Shown piece after piece: positions 34,496-41,978 of a stretch of DNA of 64,000 nucleotides. Origin of the DNA: JBBRHQ01 sp963720735 (lineage in GTDB: Bacteria > Actinomycetota > Thermoleophilia > Solirubrobacterales > 70-9); the NCBI GenBank assembly GCA_963720735.1, contig CAVRGL010000008.1:62001-126000 (forward strand), in the 5' to 3' direction. The notes beneath the pieces are model-generated. The model was given only the letters and a program-made list of their open reading frames with translations, ran no database searches and was not told the origin of the DNA. The first letter of the stretch is position 1. Every line of letters begins with the position of its first letter. The position numbers and the translations under genes were made by a program.

Positions 34496-35354
34496 GGGCC
34501 CGGACGGGCGCGCGCTCGCTCCGTTCGGGCGGCGCCGGTGCGAGGTGCAGGACAACCGGGAGGCCGGCGGGTATCGGATCTTCTCGCTGCTCGACGCCGA
34601 GGGCCCGGCGCCGGAGGCTGGGCAGTTCTACATGCTGGCGGCGCGACGCCACTGGGAGGAGAGCGGGGGCCGGCCCTTCCTGCCGCGGGCCTTCTCCGTG
34701 GCTGCGGCGGAGCCTGCCCCGCGGGGCACGAGGCTCGATTTCCTCGCCGAGGAGGTTGGGCCCGGGACCGGCAGGCTCTGCCGCCTCGCCCCCGGTGAGG
34801 AGGTCTGGGTGAACGGGCCGCTCGGGCGGCCCTTCTCCGCCCCCTCGGCGCTCTCGGCCGGGGCGGTCGGAGCGATCCTCGTCGGCGGCGGGATCGGGAT
34901 CGCCCCGCTGGCGATCCTGCGCCGACGGCTCGCCGGCTCGGGCGTCCCCACCCGGGTGCTGCTCGGATTCCGCGATCGCCGACACTCGGGCGGGGTCGAG
35001 GAGCTGTTCGACTGCAACGAGGTGAGGCTGGCGAGCGAGGACGGCCACCGCGGCCACCGCGGCTTGGTCACCGACCTGCTGTCCCTGCTCCTCGAGGGCG
35101 ACGACGCGACCGGAGCCGTCGTCTACGCCTGCGGTCCCCCGGCGATGCTGGAGGCCGTGCGGCTGATCTGCGGGGAGCGGGGCGCGCCCTGCGAGCTGGC
35201 GATGGAATCGGGAATGGCCTGCGGCTTCGGCGCGTGCTTCGGCTGCGCGGTCCCGCTCGCCGAGGGGGGCTACATGCGCCTCTGCGTCGATGGGCCCACG
35301 GTTCGCGGCGAGCAACTGGCGACGGCGCTGGTCGAGGGCGCGGGGCACCGGTGA
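34488..35354 (+). CDS. pyrK: Dihydroorotate dehydrogenase electron-transfer subunit
   Basis: A 288-residue FAD/2Fe-2S protein that passes electrons from PyrD to NAD. RPFLPRAFSV is the flavin motif, VGGGIGIAPLAI the NAD loop, and CGFGACFGCAVPL with a later Cys in MRLCVDGP is the 2Fe-2S site. GTG start overlaps carB by 8 bases; the stop overlaps pyrD (GTGA). Confidence 0.94.
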
Positions 35355-36277
35355 GCGTCGACCTCTCCACCGACCTCTGCGGCATACCCCTGGCGCACCC
35401 GGTCATCAACGCCTCGGGGACCTTCGACGCGATCGCCGCGCGGCGCGCCTTCGGGGAGGCGCTATTCGAGGAGGCGTTCCCCTTCTCCGCCTTCGTCTCG
35501 AAGACGATCACCCCGGAGCCGCGTGATGGCAACGCGCCCCCGCGGCTCTGGGAGACCCCGGCCGGGATGGTCAACTCGATCGGGCTCCCGAACAAGGGGC
35601 TGGCGGGCTTCCTCGAGCAGGACCTCCCCGCGCTCGCGGGGCTGCCCGTGCCGCTGGTGGTCTCGGTGATGGCGACCACCATGGAGGGCTTCGCGCGGCT
35701 GGTCTCCGGGGTGGCGGAGCGCGAGGAGGTCGCCGCGCTTGAGCTCAACGTCTCCTGTCCCAACGTGCACTCAGGGCTGATCGTCGGCGAGCAGCCGCGG
35801 GAGACCGCGGACCTGCTCGAGGCCCTGCGGCCGCTGACCGCGAAGCCGCTGATCGTCAAGCTGACCCCGAACGTCGCCGAGCCGGCCGCGGTCGCGGTTG
35901 CCGCCGAGGCCGCCGGCGCCGACGCGATCTCCCTGATCAACACCCTGAAGGCGACCGCGATCGACCCGCGGACGCTGGAGCCCTGGCTCGGGGCCGGCCG
36001 GGGCGGGCTCTCCGGCCCTGCGGTGCGCGCCGTGGCGCTGGAGCAGGTCCGCGCCGTCAGCGACGCGGTGGCGATCCCGGTGATCGGCATGGGAGGGGTG
36101 TGCTGCGGCGCCGACGCGCTGGAGATGGCCGCCGCCGGAGCGACCCTGGTGGCCGTCGGGACGGAGAGCTTTCGCGACCCGGCGGCCGGCGCCAGGGTGC
36201 TCGCCGAGCTGGCCCGGGGGCTCGAGCGCAGCACTCCTTCACCTCAGGACCTGAGGCTGAACTTGAGGTACAGGTGA
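35351..36277 (+). CDS. pyrD: Dihydroorotate dehydrogenase, class 1B
   Basis: A 308-residue FMN enzyme. The catalytic-Cys region is LNVSCPNVHSG, and INTLKATAID and GMGGVCCGADALEM match FMN-phosphate motifs of class 1B (the PyrK partner). NASGTFDA near the start fits the family. GTG start at 35351; a frame from 35234 lies inside pyrK. It ends the operon: no pyrF (OMP decarboxylase) follows, unlike many related operons. Confidence 0.95.
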   Translation: MSVDLSTDLCGIPLAHPVINASGTFDAIAARRAFGEALFEEAFPFSAFVSKTITPEPRDGNAPPRLWETPAGMVNSIGLPNKGLAGFLEQDLPALAGLPVPLVVSVMATTMEGFARLVSGVAEREEVAALELNVSCPNVHSGLIVGEQPRETADLLEALRPLTAKPLIVKLTPNVAEPAAVAVAAEAAGADAISLINTLKATAIDPRTLEPWLGAGRGGLSGPAVRAVALEQVRAVSDAVAIPVIGMGGVCCGADALEMAAAGATLVAVGTESFRDPAAGARVLAELARGLERSTPSPQDLRLNLRYR

Positions 36278-36304
36278 ATTTGCGCGAAAATCGTGTAATC
36301 ACCC

Positions 36305-36332
36305 TTGCGCGCGCTTGAAGCCGACCTATAAT
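36305..36332 (+). promoter_or_regulatory. Promoter of mihF
   Basis: TTGCGC (36305-36310), 16-base spacer, and perfect TATAAT (36327-36332). The hexamer is 9 bases before ATG 36342, so the mRNA would start at or next to the start codon. Confidence 0.7.
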
Positions 36333-36341
36333 CGCGCCCGC

Positions 36342-36674
36342 ATGCCCGCCCCGGTGAAGACCTCTGCCCCGGCTCCCGAGAGGTCGCTGGACCAGAGAAT
36401 GGACGCCCTGAAGCGGGCCAACAACATCCGCTCGGCGCGGGCGAAGCTGAAGAAGGACCTGAAGGCGGGCAAGGCGAGCATCCACAAGCTGCTGCTCGAT
36501 CCTCCCGAGTACGTGCTGACCGCGAAGGTCTTCGACATGCTGCTGGCCGTCCCCAAGTACGGCCGGGTGAAGGCGAACCGGATCCTCAACCAGTGCCGGA
36601 TCTCGCCGTCGAAGACGATCGGCGGGCTCTCCGAGCGCCAGCGCGGCGAGCTGGTCTCCCAACTGCACCGCTAG
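36342..36674 (+). CDS. mihF: Integration host factor, actinobacterial type (mIHF)
   Basis: A 110-residue helical DNA-binding protein. After a basic disordered head (about 20 residues), the core reads RRADALKR-like DALKRANNIRSARAKLKKDL, then GKASIHKLLLDPP and VPKYGRVKANRILNQCRISPSKTIGGLSERQR, the mIHF helix-turn-helix signature. These proteins bend and compact DNA. It often sits beside gmk in actinobacteria, as here. ATG 36342 is fixed by the promoter. Confidence 0.93.
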   Translation: MPAPVKTSAPAPERSLDQRMDALKRANNIRSARAKLKKDLKAGKASIHKLLLDPPEYVLTAKVFDMLLAVPKYGRVKANRILNQCRISPSKTIGGLSERQRGELVSQLHR

Positions 36675-36682
36675 AGCTGCTA

Positions 36683-36738
36683 GGCCGGCGCGCTGCTAGC
36701 GCCGGCAGGGCATGTGAGGCGGCGCAGCCGCCGCAAGT
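36683..36738 (+). repeat. Dispersed double-hairpin repeat, copy 1
   Basis: 56 bases: a hairpin with arms GCCGGCGC/GCGCCGGC, a GGGCATGTGA linker, then GGCGGC-GCA-GCCGCC and CGCAAGT. Copy 2 follows 12 bases on in the same orientation; copy 3 is inverted near 44548. Confidence 0.85.
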
Positions 36739-36750
36739 GAGGTGATGGAA

Positions 36751-36807
36751 GGCCGGCGCGGTGTTAGCGCCGGCAGGGGCATGTCAGGCGGCGCAGCCGC
36801 CGCAAGT
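36751..36807 (+). repeat. Dispersed double-hairpin repeat, copy 2
   Basis: 57 bases, same layout as copy 1 and about 90% alike: arms GCCGGCGC/GCGCCGGC around GGTGTTA, linker GGGGCATGTCA, then GGCGGCGCAGCCGCC. It lies between mihF and the gmk promoter. Confidence 0.85.
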
Positions 36808-36835
36808 TTTCCCCGGGGCCGTCGCCGCCGGCAGC

Positions 36836-36841
36836 TACCTT
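36836..36841 (+). promoter_or_regulatory. -10 element, leaderless promoter for gmk
   Basis: TACCTT, 7 bases before GTG 36849. Confidence 0.5.
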
Positions 36842-36848
36842 GCCCGCC

Positions 36849-37409
36849 GTGTCGAAGGTGTTCGTGATCACGGGGCCATCGGGAGTCGGGAAGGGGACGC
36901 TGATCTCCGAGCTGCTCGAGCGCATCCCCGAGCTCGAGCTCTCGATCTCGGCGACGACCCGCCAACCGCGTGAGGGAGAGGAGGACGGGCGCGACTATCA
37001 CTTCCTCGACCCCGCCGACTTCGACCGCCGCGCCGAGCGCAGCGACTTCCTCGAGTTCGCCACCTACAGCGGCAACCGCTACGGGACCCTGCGCCAGGAG
37101 GTCGAAAGAAGGCTCGCGGCGGGTCGCTCCGTGGTGCTGGAGATCGAGGTCCAGGGGGCTCGCCAGGTGCGCGCGGCGATGCCCGAGTCGGTGCAGGTGT
37201 TCATCGCCCCGCCGGAGCCCGCGGCGCTGCGAGAGCGGCTGATCTCGCGCGGCACCGACAGCCCGGAGGCGATCGACGCCCGGCTCGCGGTCGCCGCCCA
37301 GGAGCTCGCGGCGCAGGATGAGTTCGCCTACCGGGTGGTCAACGACGACCGGAGCAGGGCTGCCGACGAGCTCGAAGGGATCGTCCGCGGTGAGCTCGGA
37401 GCGGGTTGA
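36849..37409 (+). CDS. gmk: Guanylate kinase
   Basis: A 186-residue P-loop kinase converting GMP to GDP. ITGPSGVGKGTL is the Walker A loop; SATTRQPREGEEDGRDYHFL is the GMP-binding segment. The GTG at 36849 gives the standard N-terminus VSKVFVITGPSG and fits the promoter; a TTG three codons earlier is unlikely. Followed by rpoZ. Confidence 0.95.
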   Translation: MSKVFVITGPSGVGKGTLISELLERIPELELSISATTRQPREGEEDGRDYHFLDPADFDRRAERSDFLEFATYSGNRYGTLRQEVERRLAAGRSVVLEIEVQGARQVRAAMPESVQVFIAPPEPAALRERLISRGTDSPEAIDARLAVAAQELAAQDEFAYRVVNDDRSRAADELEGIVRGELGAG

Positions 37410-37446
37410 CTGCGAGCCCGGTTGCGGGCTCGCCGCGGGCAACCTC

Positions 37447-37452
37447 TACAAT
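37447..37452 (+). promoter_or_regulatory. -10 element, leaderless promoter for rpoZ
   Basis: TACAAT, 9 bases before ATG 37462. Confidence 0.55.
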
Positions 37453-37461
37453 CCCCGCTCG

Positions 37462-37698
37462 ATGATCAAGCCACGCGTCGACAGGCTGCTCGCCAACTCA
37501 GGTAATTCGCACTACGCGGCGGTGGTAATCGCCTCGAAGCGGGCACGCCAGATCAACAGCTACTACCACAACCTCGGCGAGGGCAACTTCGGTGAGTACC
37601 CGCCGCCGATGGTGCCGGCCGACAGCGGCCGCAACTTCCTCTCGATCGCCCTCGAGGAGCTGGCCGAGGGCAAGCTCAAGCACGAGTACCGTCAGTAG
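37462..37698 (+). CDS. rpoZ: RNA polymerase omega subunit
   Basis: A 78-residue subunit that helps assemble RNA polymerase by clamping beta-prime. NSHYAAVVIASKRARQINSY is the omega signature and ALEELAEGKLKHEY the conserved C-terminal end. ATG 37462 gives MIKPRVDRLL. Followed by coaBC after 36 bases with a strong GAAGGAGGAG ribosome-binding site. Confidence 0.93.
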   Translation: MIKPRVDRLLANSGNSHYAAVVIASKRARQINSYYHNLGEGNFGEYPPPMVPADSGRNFLSIALEELAEGKLKHEYRQ

Positions 37699-37734
37699 CC
37701 CCGGCGCCCGGGGCGCGCCCGAAGGAGGAGAGCA

Positions 37735-38988
37735 TTGGCCCGGATCCTGCTTGGTGTAAGCGGCGGGATCTCCGCGTACAAGTCGCTCGAGCTGGCCCGG
37801 CTCGCGACCAGCGCCGGGCACGGCGTGCGGGTGCTGATGAGCGAGGGCGCGACCCGCTTCGTCGGCGCCGCCTCCTTCGAGGCGATCGTCGGCGCCCCGG
37901 TGCTGCTCTCCGAGTTCGAGCGCGATCCGCTGCGCGGCGGGTTCCCGGGCGAGCCTGCGCCCGAGCACGACCCGATCGGCCATCTAGAGCTTGCGGCCAA
38001 CGCCGACGCCTTCCTGGTCGCGCCCGCCTCGGCCAACACGATCGCCAAGCTCGCGGCCGGGCTGGCGGACTCGATGCTGACCACCTCGTTCCTGGCCTGC
38101 GCCGCGCCGCGCCTGCTGGCGCCGGCGATGAACGACCGCATGTACGCCGACGCCGCCACCCAGGACAACCTCGCCATCCTGCGCGAGCGCGGAGTGGTCG
38201 TGATCGAGCCCGAGGCGGGGCCGCTCGCCTCGCGCGGAGAGTTCGGCAAGGGCCGGCTGCCGGAGCCGGCCGTGCTGCTTGCCCGGCTCGAGGCGGTGCT
38301 CCCGGCCGGGGAGCGCCCCTGGGACGGCCTGCGCGTGCTGGTCACCGCCGGCGGTACCCGGGAGCCTCTCGATCAGGTGCGCTTCATCGGCAACCGATCC
38401 AGCGGGCGCATGGGCCTTGCCCTCGCCGGTGCCGCAGCCAGGCGAGGCGCCGAGGTGACCTTGATCGCCGCCAACGTCGATCTGGCCGAGCCTGCCGGTG
38501 TGCGCCGCATCGACGTGATCACCGGGTCCCAGCTCGAGGCCGCGGTCAGCGATGAGTTCGGCGGGTCGCACCTGCTGCTGATGGCCGCCGCGCCCGCCGA
38601 CTTCCGGCCCGAGGCGGTCGCCGAGGGCAAGATCAGGCGGGCCGGAGAGGGCTTGGACGTCCGCCTCGAGCCGACCGCCGACATCCTCGCCTCGCTCGCA
38701 GCGAAGCGGGCGGAGGGGCAGACGATCGTCGGCTTTGCCGCCGAACACGGTGAGGGCGGGGCGGCGCGTGCCCGGGAGAAGCTGGCGCGCAAGGGCGCCG
38801 ACATGATCGTCCTCAACGACGTCTCGGATCCCGAGATCGGGTTCGAGTCCACCAGGAACGCAGTAACCCTGGTCGAGCCCGAGTCCGAGCTGGAGCTGGG
38901 GGTCGACACCAAGGAGGCGATCGCCGAGGCGATCCTCGACCGGGTCGCGGCGCTTCGAGAGCGCTCCCGGCGCTCCTCATCCGCCTGA
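37735..38988 (+). CDS. coaBC: Bifunctional phosphopantothenoylcysteine decarboxylase/synthetase
   Basis: A 417-residue two-domain enzyme of coenzyme A synthesis. The N-terminal flavin decarboxylase (CoaC) shows LLGVSGGISAYK, DAFLVAPASANTIAKLAAG and LAPAMNDRMY; the C-terminal synthetase (CoaB) shows VTAGGTREPLDQVRFIGNRSSG and AAPADFRP. Start TTG 37735 follows an AGGAGG box. Complete in length. Confidence 0.95.
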   Translation: MARILLGVSGGISAYKSLELARLATSAGHGVRVLMSEGATRFVGAASFEAIVGAPVLLSEFERDPLRGGFPGEPAPEHDPIGHLELAANADAFLVAPASANTIAKLAAGLADSMLTTSFLACAAPRLLAPAMNDRMYADAATQDNLAILRERGVVVIEPEAGPLASRGEFGKGRLPEPAVLLARLEAVLPAGERPWDGLRVLVTAGGTREPLDQVRFIGNRSSGRMGLALAGAAARRGAEVTLIAANVDLAEPAGVRRIDVITGSQLEAAVSDEFGGSHLLLMAAAPADFRPEAVAEGKIRRAGEGLDVRLEPTADILASLAAKRAEGQTIVGFAAEHGEGGAARAREKLARKGADMIVLNDVSDPEIGFESTRNAVTLVEPESELELGVDTKEAIAEAILDRVAALRERSRRSSSA

Positions 38989-39006
38989 GCCTCGCACCCG
39001 GGCCCC

Positions 39007-39012
39007 TACACT
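39007..39012 (+). promoter_or_regulatory. -10 element, leaderless promoter
   Basis: TACACT, 7 bases before ATG 39020. Confidence 0.5.
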
Positions 39013-39019
39013 CTTCCGG

Positions 39020-39409
39020 ATGGCCGAGATCGCAGATCAGGTAACCCAGGAGGAGTCCACCTACCGGCTTTGGCGCCGCGGCGTCGAGCTGCTCGAGGAC
39101 GGCAGTTTCGGCGCCGCCACGGTGCCGCTCGCAGAGGCGGCCCGGCGGGCTCCGGAGAAGAGCTCCGTGCGCGAAGCCCTCGGCCGCGCCTACTTCCGCA
39201 ATCGCCAGTTCGACGAGGCTGCGGCGGAGTTCGAGGCGGTGCTCGAGACCCATCCGGTGAACGACTATGCCCACTTCTGCCTGGGACGCGCCCTCAGCAT
39301 CACCGGGGACCTGCGCCGCGCCCGCCACCACCTGGCCCTGGCCTCGAACCTGCGCCCCGAGCGGCGCGACTACCGGATCTACCGCGAGCGCCTCGCCCGC
39401 AGCGCCTGA
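39020..39409 (+). CDS. Tetratricopeptide repeat protein
   Basis: A 129-residue protein made of about three TPR units: LWRRGVELLEDGSFGAATVPL, VREALGRAYFRNRQFDEAAAEF and AHFCLGRALSITGDLRRARHHL. Such scaffolds bind other proteins; there is no membrane segment or signal. It precedes dtd by 7 bases and may share its mRNA. Confidence 0.82.
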   Translation: MAEIADQVTQEESTYRLWRRGVELLEDGSFGAATVPLAEAARRAPEKSSVREALGRAYFRNRQFDEAAAEFEAVLETHPVNDYAHFCLGRALSITGDLRRARHHLALASNLRPERRDYRIYRERLARSA

Positions 39410-39416
39410 CCGGCCG

Positions 39417-39833
39417 GTGCGGGCGCTGGTCCAGCGGGTCTCCAGGGCCTCGGTCGGGGTCGAGGGCAGGTTGATCGCTGAGATCGGCGCCGGGATGGTC
39501 GTCCTCCTCGGGGTGGCTGACGGCGACGGCCCCGAGCAGGCCGACCGCCTCGCAGCCAAGCTGCGCCAGCTGCGGATCTTCGACGACGCTGAGGGACGGA
39601 TGAACGACCCACTGGGGGAACGTGAGGTGCTCTGCGTCAGCCAGTTCACGCTGCTCGCGGAGACGGACCGCGGCAACCGCCCCAGCTACACCGCCGCGGC
39701 CAGGCCAGAGGTCGCCGAGCCGCTGTACGAGCGCGTCTGCGAGGCGCTGGGAGCGGCTCGCGGCGTCTTCGGGGCCCGGATGAGCGTCGACCTCGTCAAC
39801 GACGGTCCGGTGACCCTGCTGCTCGACGCCTGA
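39417..39833 (+). CDS. dtd: D-aminoacyl-tRNA deacylase
   Basis: A 138-residue proofreading enzyme that removes D-amino acids (and glycine) from tRNA. RALVQRVSRASVGV opens the family; CVSQFTLLAET, NRPSYTAAARP and VNDGPVTLLLD (the Gly-cis-Pro motif) are the active-site signatures. GTG 39417 gives the right N-terminus; a frame from 39267 lies inside the TPR gene. Confidence 0.92.
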   Translation: MRALVQRVSRASVGVEGRLIAEIGAGMVVLLGVADGDGPEQADRLAAKLRQLRIFDDAEGRMNDPLGEREVLCVSQFTLLAETDRGNRPSYTAAARPEVAEPLYERVCEALGAARGVFGARMSVDLVNDGPVTLLLDA

Positions 39834-39858
39834 CGTGATTCCAGGCCGGCGCCTGGGC

Positions 39859-39887
39859 TTGGCCAAACACCTCGACGGGGCTATACT
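39859..39887 (+). promoter_or_regulatory. Promoter of the rimP-nusA-infB operon
   Basis: TTGGCC (39859-39864), a 17-base spacer and TATACT (39882-39887). Transcription should start near 39894, giving a leader of about 94 bases before rimP that contains the terminator below. Confidence 0.65.
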
Positions 39888-39932
39888 CAGGGCTGAGTTT
39901 CGAAGCTTTTCCACGCATCAATCCGTGTCGAG

Positions 39933-39957
39933 AAGTGGGCTTTGCCCACTTTTTTTT
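39933..39957 (+). terminator. Intrinsic terminator in the rimP leader
   Basis: AAGTGGGC (39933-39940) and GCCCACTT (39944-39951) form a perfect 8-base stem with loop TTT, followed by a run of Ts to 39957. It lies between the promoter and the rimP start at 39988, so it would act as an attenuator; it also ends any read-through from dtd. Confidence 0.85.
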
Positions 39958-39987
39958 CGCCCCGGATTGGCACCCCACGAGGACCAG

Positions 39988-40431
39988 ATGAGCGATCTCC
40001 AGGAAACAATCTCCAGCCGCCTCGCCGAGCTCGACCCGGCGATCGAGCTGATCGCGGTCGAGAAGAGCGGACCGGAGGCGCTGCGGATCTACATCGACCA
40101 CCCCGTAGGGGTGGATCTCGGGCTCTGCGAGCGGGCAACGGCCCAGCTCAGCGAGCTTCTGGTCAGCTACTCGCTCGAGGTCTCCTCGCCGGGGGCCGAG
40201 CGCCCCCTGTCGAAGCCCGAGCACTTTCGCCGCTACCTGGGGCGCCGGGTGCGCGTCCGCACCCGCGAGGCGCTCGAGGGGCGGCGCAACTTCACCGGCA
40301 CGATCGAGGCCGCCGACGAGGACGCCGTGCGGGTGGCGCTCGGCGACGGCGGCGCCCATGTGACGATCCCGCACGAGCGGATCCATCGCTCCAACCTCGT
40401 GCCCGACATCGCGGAAGGAGTCAGCCAGTGA
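39988..40431 (+). CDS. rimP: Ribosome maturation factor RimP
   Basis: A 147-residue 30S maturation factor. EVSSPGAERPLSKPEHFRRY is the family signature and the C-terminal SH3-like part includes FTGTIEAADEDAVRV. ATG 39988 has a GAGGACC box nearby; an in-frame ATG at 39835 would cross the terminator. Stop overlaps nusA (GTGA), as in most bacteria. Confidence 0.9.
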   Translation: MSDLQETISSRLAELDPAIELIAVEKSGPEALRIYIDHPVGVDLGLCERATAQLSELLVSYSLEVSSPGAERPLSKPEHFRRYLGRRVRVRTREALEGRRNFTGTIEAADEDAVRVALGDGGAHVTIPHERIHRSNLVPDIAEGVSQ

Positions 40432-41978
40432 GCAAGGAGATCGTCGAGGCCGTCAAGGCGCTCGAGCAGGAGAAGGGCATCTCGGCCGACAAGCTGATGG
40501 ACGCGCTCGAGGACGCGCTGCTCTCGGCCTACAAGAAGACCCCGGGGGCGGCCAAGTACGCCAGGGTCGACCTCGATCACGAGACCGGGGACTTCCGCGT
40601 CTTCGAGCTGATCCTTCCCCCCGAGCTGGAGGAGAAGCTTCTGGCCGAGGCTGCGGAGGTCGAGGAGCCGGAGATCGACCCGGAGACCGGCGAGATGCGC
40701 GAGCCCGAGGAGCCGGAGCTCGACCCGGAGATGATCGCCCCCTACGAGGATCAGATCTCCACCCGCGACGTCACCCCGGATGACTTCGGCCGGATCGCGG
40801 CCCAGACCGCGAAGCAGGTGATCCTGCAGCGGATCCGCGAGGCGGAGCGGGCGATGATGTACGACGAGTACCAGGACCGGGTCGGCGAGCTGATCACGGG
40901 GATCATCCAGCAGTCCGACAAGCGCTACACGCTGGTTCAGCTGCGGGAGCGCGTCGAGGCCCTGCTGCCGAAGTCAGAGCAGGTCTACAACGAGCGCTAC
41001 GACCACGGGATGAGGGTCAAGGCCGTGATCACCGACGTCTCCGATTCGATGAAGGGGCCGAGCATCGTCGTCTCGCGGCGAAATCCGGAGCTGATCAAGA
41101 AGCTGTTCGAGCTCGAGGTGCCGGAGATCGCCGACAAGCTGGTCGAGATCGTCGGCGTCGCCCGCGAGCCGGGCTATCGCTCGAAGATCGCCGTCGTCTC
41201 GCATGCCGACGGCGTCGACCCGGTCGGTGCCTGCGTCGGCCCGCGCGGGTCGCGGGTGCGGATGGTGGTCTCCGAGCTGCGCGGGGAGAAGATCGACATC
41301 ATCCCCCACAACGAGGAGCCCGCCCGCTTCGTCGCCAAGGCGCTCTCGCCCGCCCGGGTCCGTGAGGTGCTGGTCGACGACGAGGACAAGCAGGCGACGG
41401 TGATCGTCCCCGACGACCAGCTCTCCCTGGCGATCGGCCGGGACGGTCAGAACGCCCGCCTGGCCGCACGCCTTACGGGCTGGCGGGTGGACATCAAGTC
41501 GGAGTCCGAGTTCGCCCAGGAGGAGGAGGAGATCACCTACGAGGGCGAGGAGGAGTTCGACGGGCGCTGCATGGCCCTGCTCTCCAACGGCCGCCGCTGC
41601 CCGAACGCCGCGGTCGGCGGGACGACCTACTGCGGCCTGGCCACGCACCAGGCGCTCGGCCGCTTCCAGACGTCACAGGTCGCGGTGCTGAACGACCTAT
41701 CCGAGGAGCAGATCGCCACCCTCGCCGATCCCGAGGCGGACGAAGCGGCAGTGGCCGCGATAGTAGGCCCGGCCGAAGCGGCCTTCGCCGAAGAGGCAGA
41801 GGCGCCGGAAGAGCCTGAGCCCGAAGCAGCTGAGCCCGAGCCTGAGCCCGAAGGAGCTGAGCCCGAGCCTGCCGCGAACCCCGACACGCCCGGAAGCGCA
41901 GCTGAGGACGTGTCGGGCGGTAATTCCGACTCGCGGGAGGCTGAGGCGGTGGAAACCCAGGTGGAGGCGGAGAAGTAG
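40428..41978 (+). CDS. nusA: Transcription factor NusA with added Cys/His motif
   Basis: A 516-residue NusA. The N-terminal domain (ALEDALLSAYKK, then an acidic insert EIDPETGEMREPEEPELDPE) is followed by S1 (near 175-245) and two KH domains (VGPRGSRVRMVVSELRGEKIDII; VPDDQLSLAIGRDGQNARLAARL). After the KH domains come residues 381-407 with C381, C391, C402 and H407 (C-x9-C-x10-C-x4-H), a motif not usual in NusA, then an acidic Pro/Glu tail (EEPEPEAAEPEPEPEG). No separate ylxR gene lies between nusA and infB. GTG start overlaps the rimP stop. Confidence 0.93.
   Translation: MSKEIVEAVKALEQEKGISADKLMDALEDALLSAYKKTPGAAKYARVDLDHETGDFRVFELILPPELEEKLLAEAAEVEEPEIDPETGEMREPEEPELDPEMIAPYEDQISTRDVTPDDFGRIAAQTAKQVILQRIREAERAMMYDEYQDRVGELITGIIQQSDKRYTLVQLRERVEALLPKSEQVYNERYDHGMRVKAVITDVSDSMKGPSIVVSRRNPELIKKLFELEVPEIADKLVEIVGVAREPGYRSKIAVVSHADGVDPVGACVGPRGSRVRMVVSELRGEKIDIIPHNEEPARFVAKALSPARVREVLVDDEDKQATVIVPDDQLSLAIGRDGQNARLAARLTGWRVDIKSESEFAQEEEEITYEGEEEFDGRCMALLSNGRRCPNAAVGGTTYCGLATHQALGRFQTSQVAVLNDLSEEQIATLADPEADEAAVAAIVGPAEAAFAEEAEAPEEPEPEAAEPEPEPEGAEPEPAANPDTPGSAAEDVSGGNSDSREAEAVETQVEAEK

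Noticed and set aside
36683..36807. CRISPR array
   Set aside because: Only two tandem units, each with internal hairpins, and no cas genes; the repeat also occurs singly and inverted near 44548.
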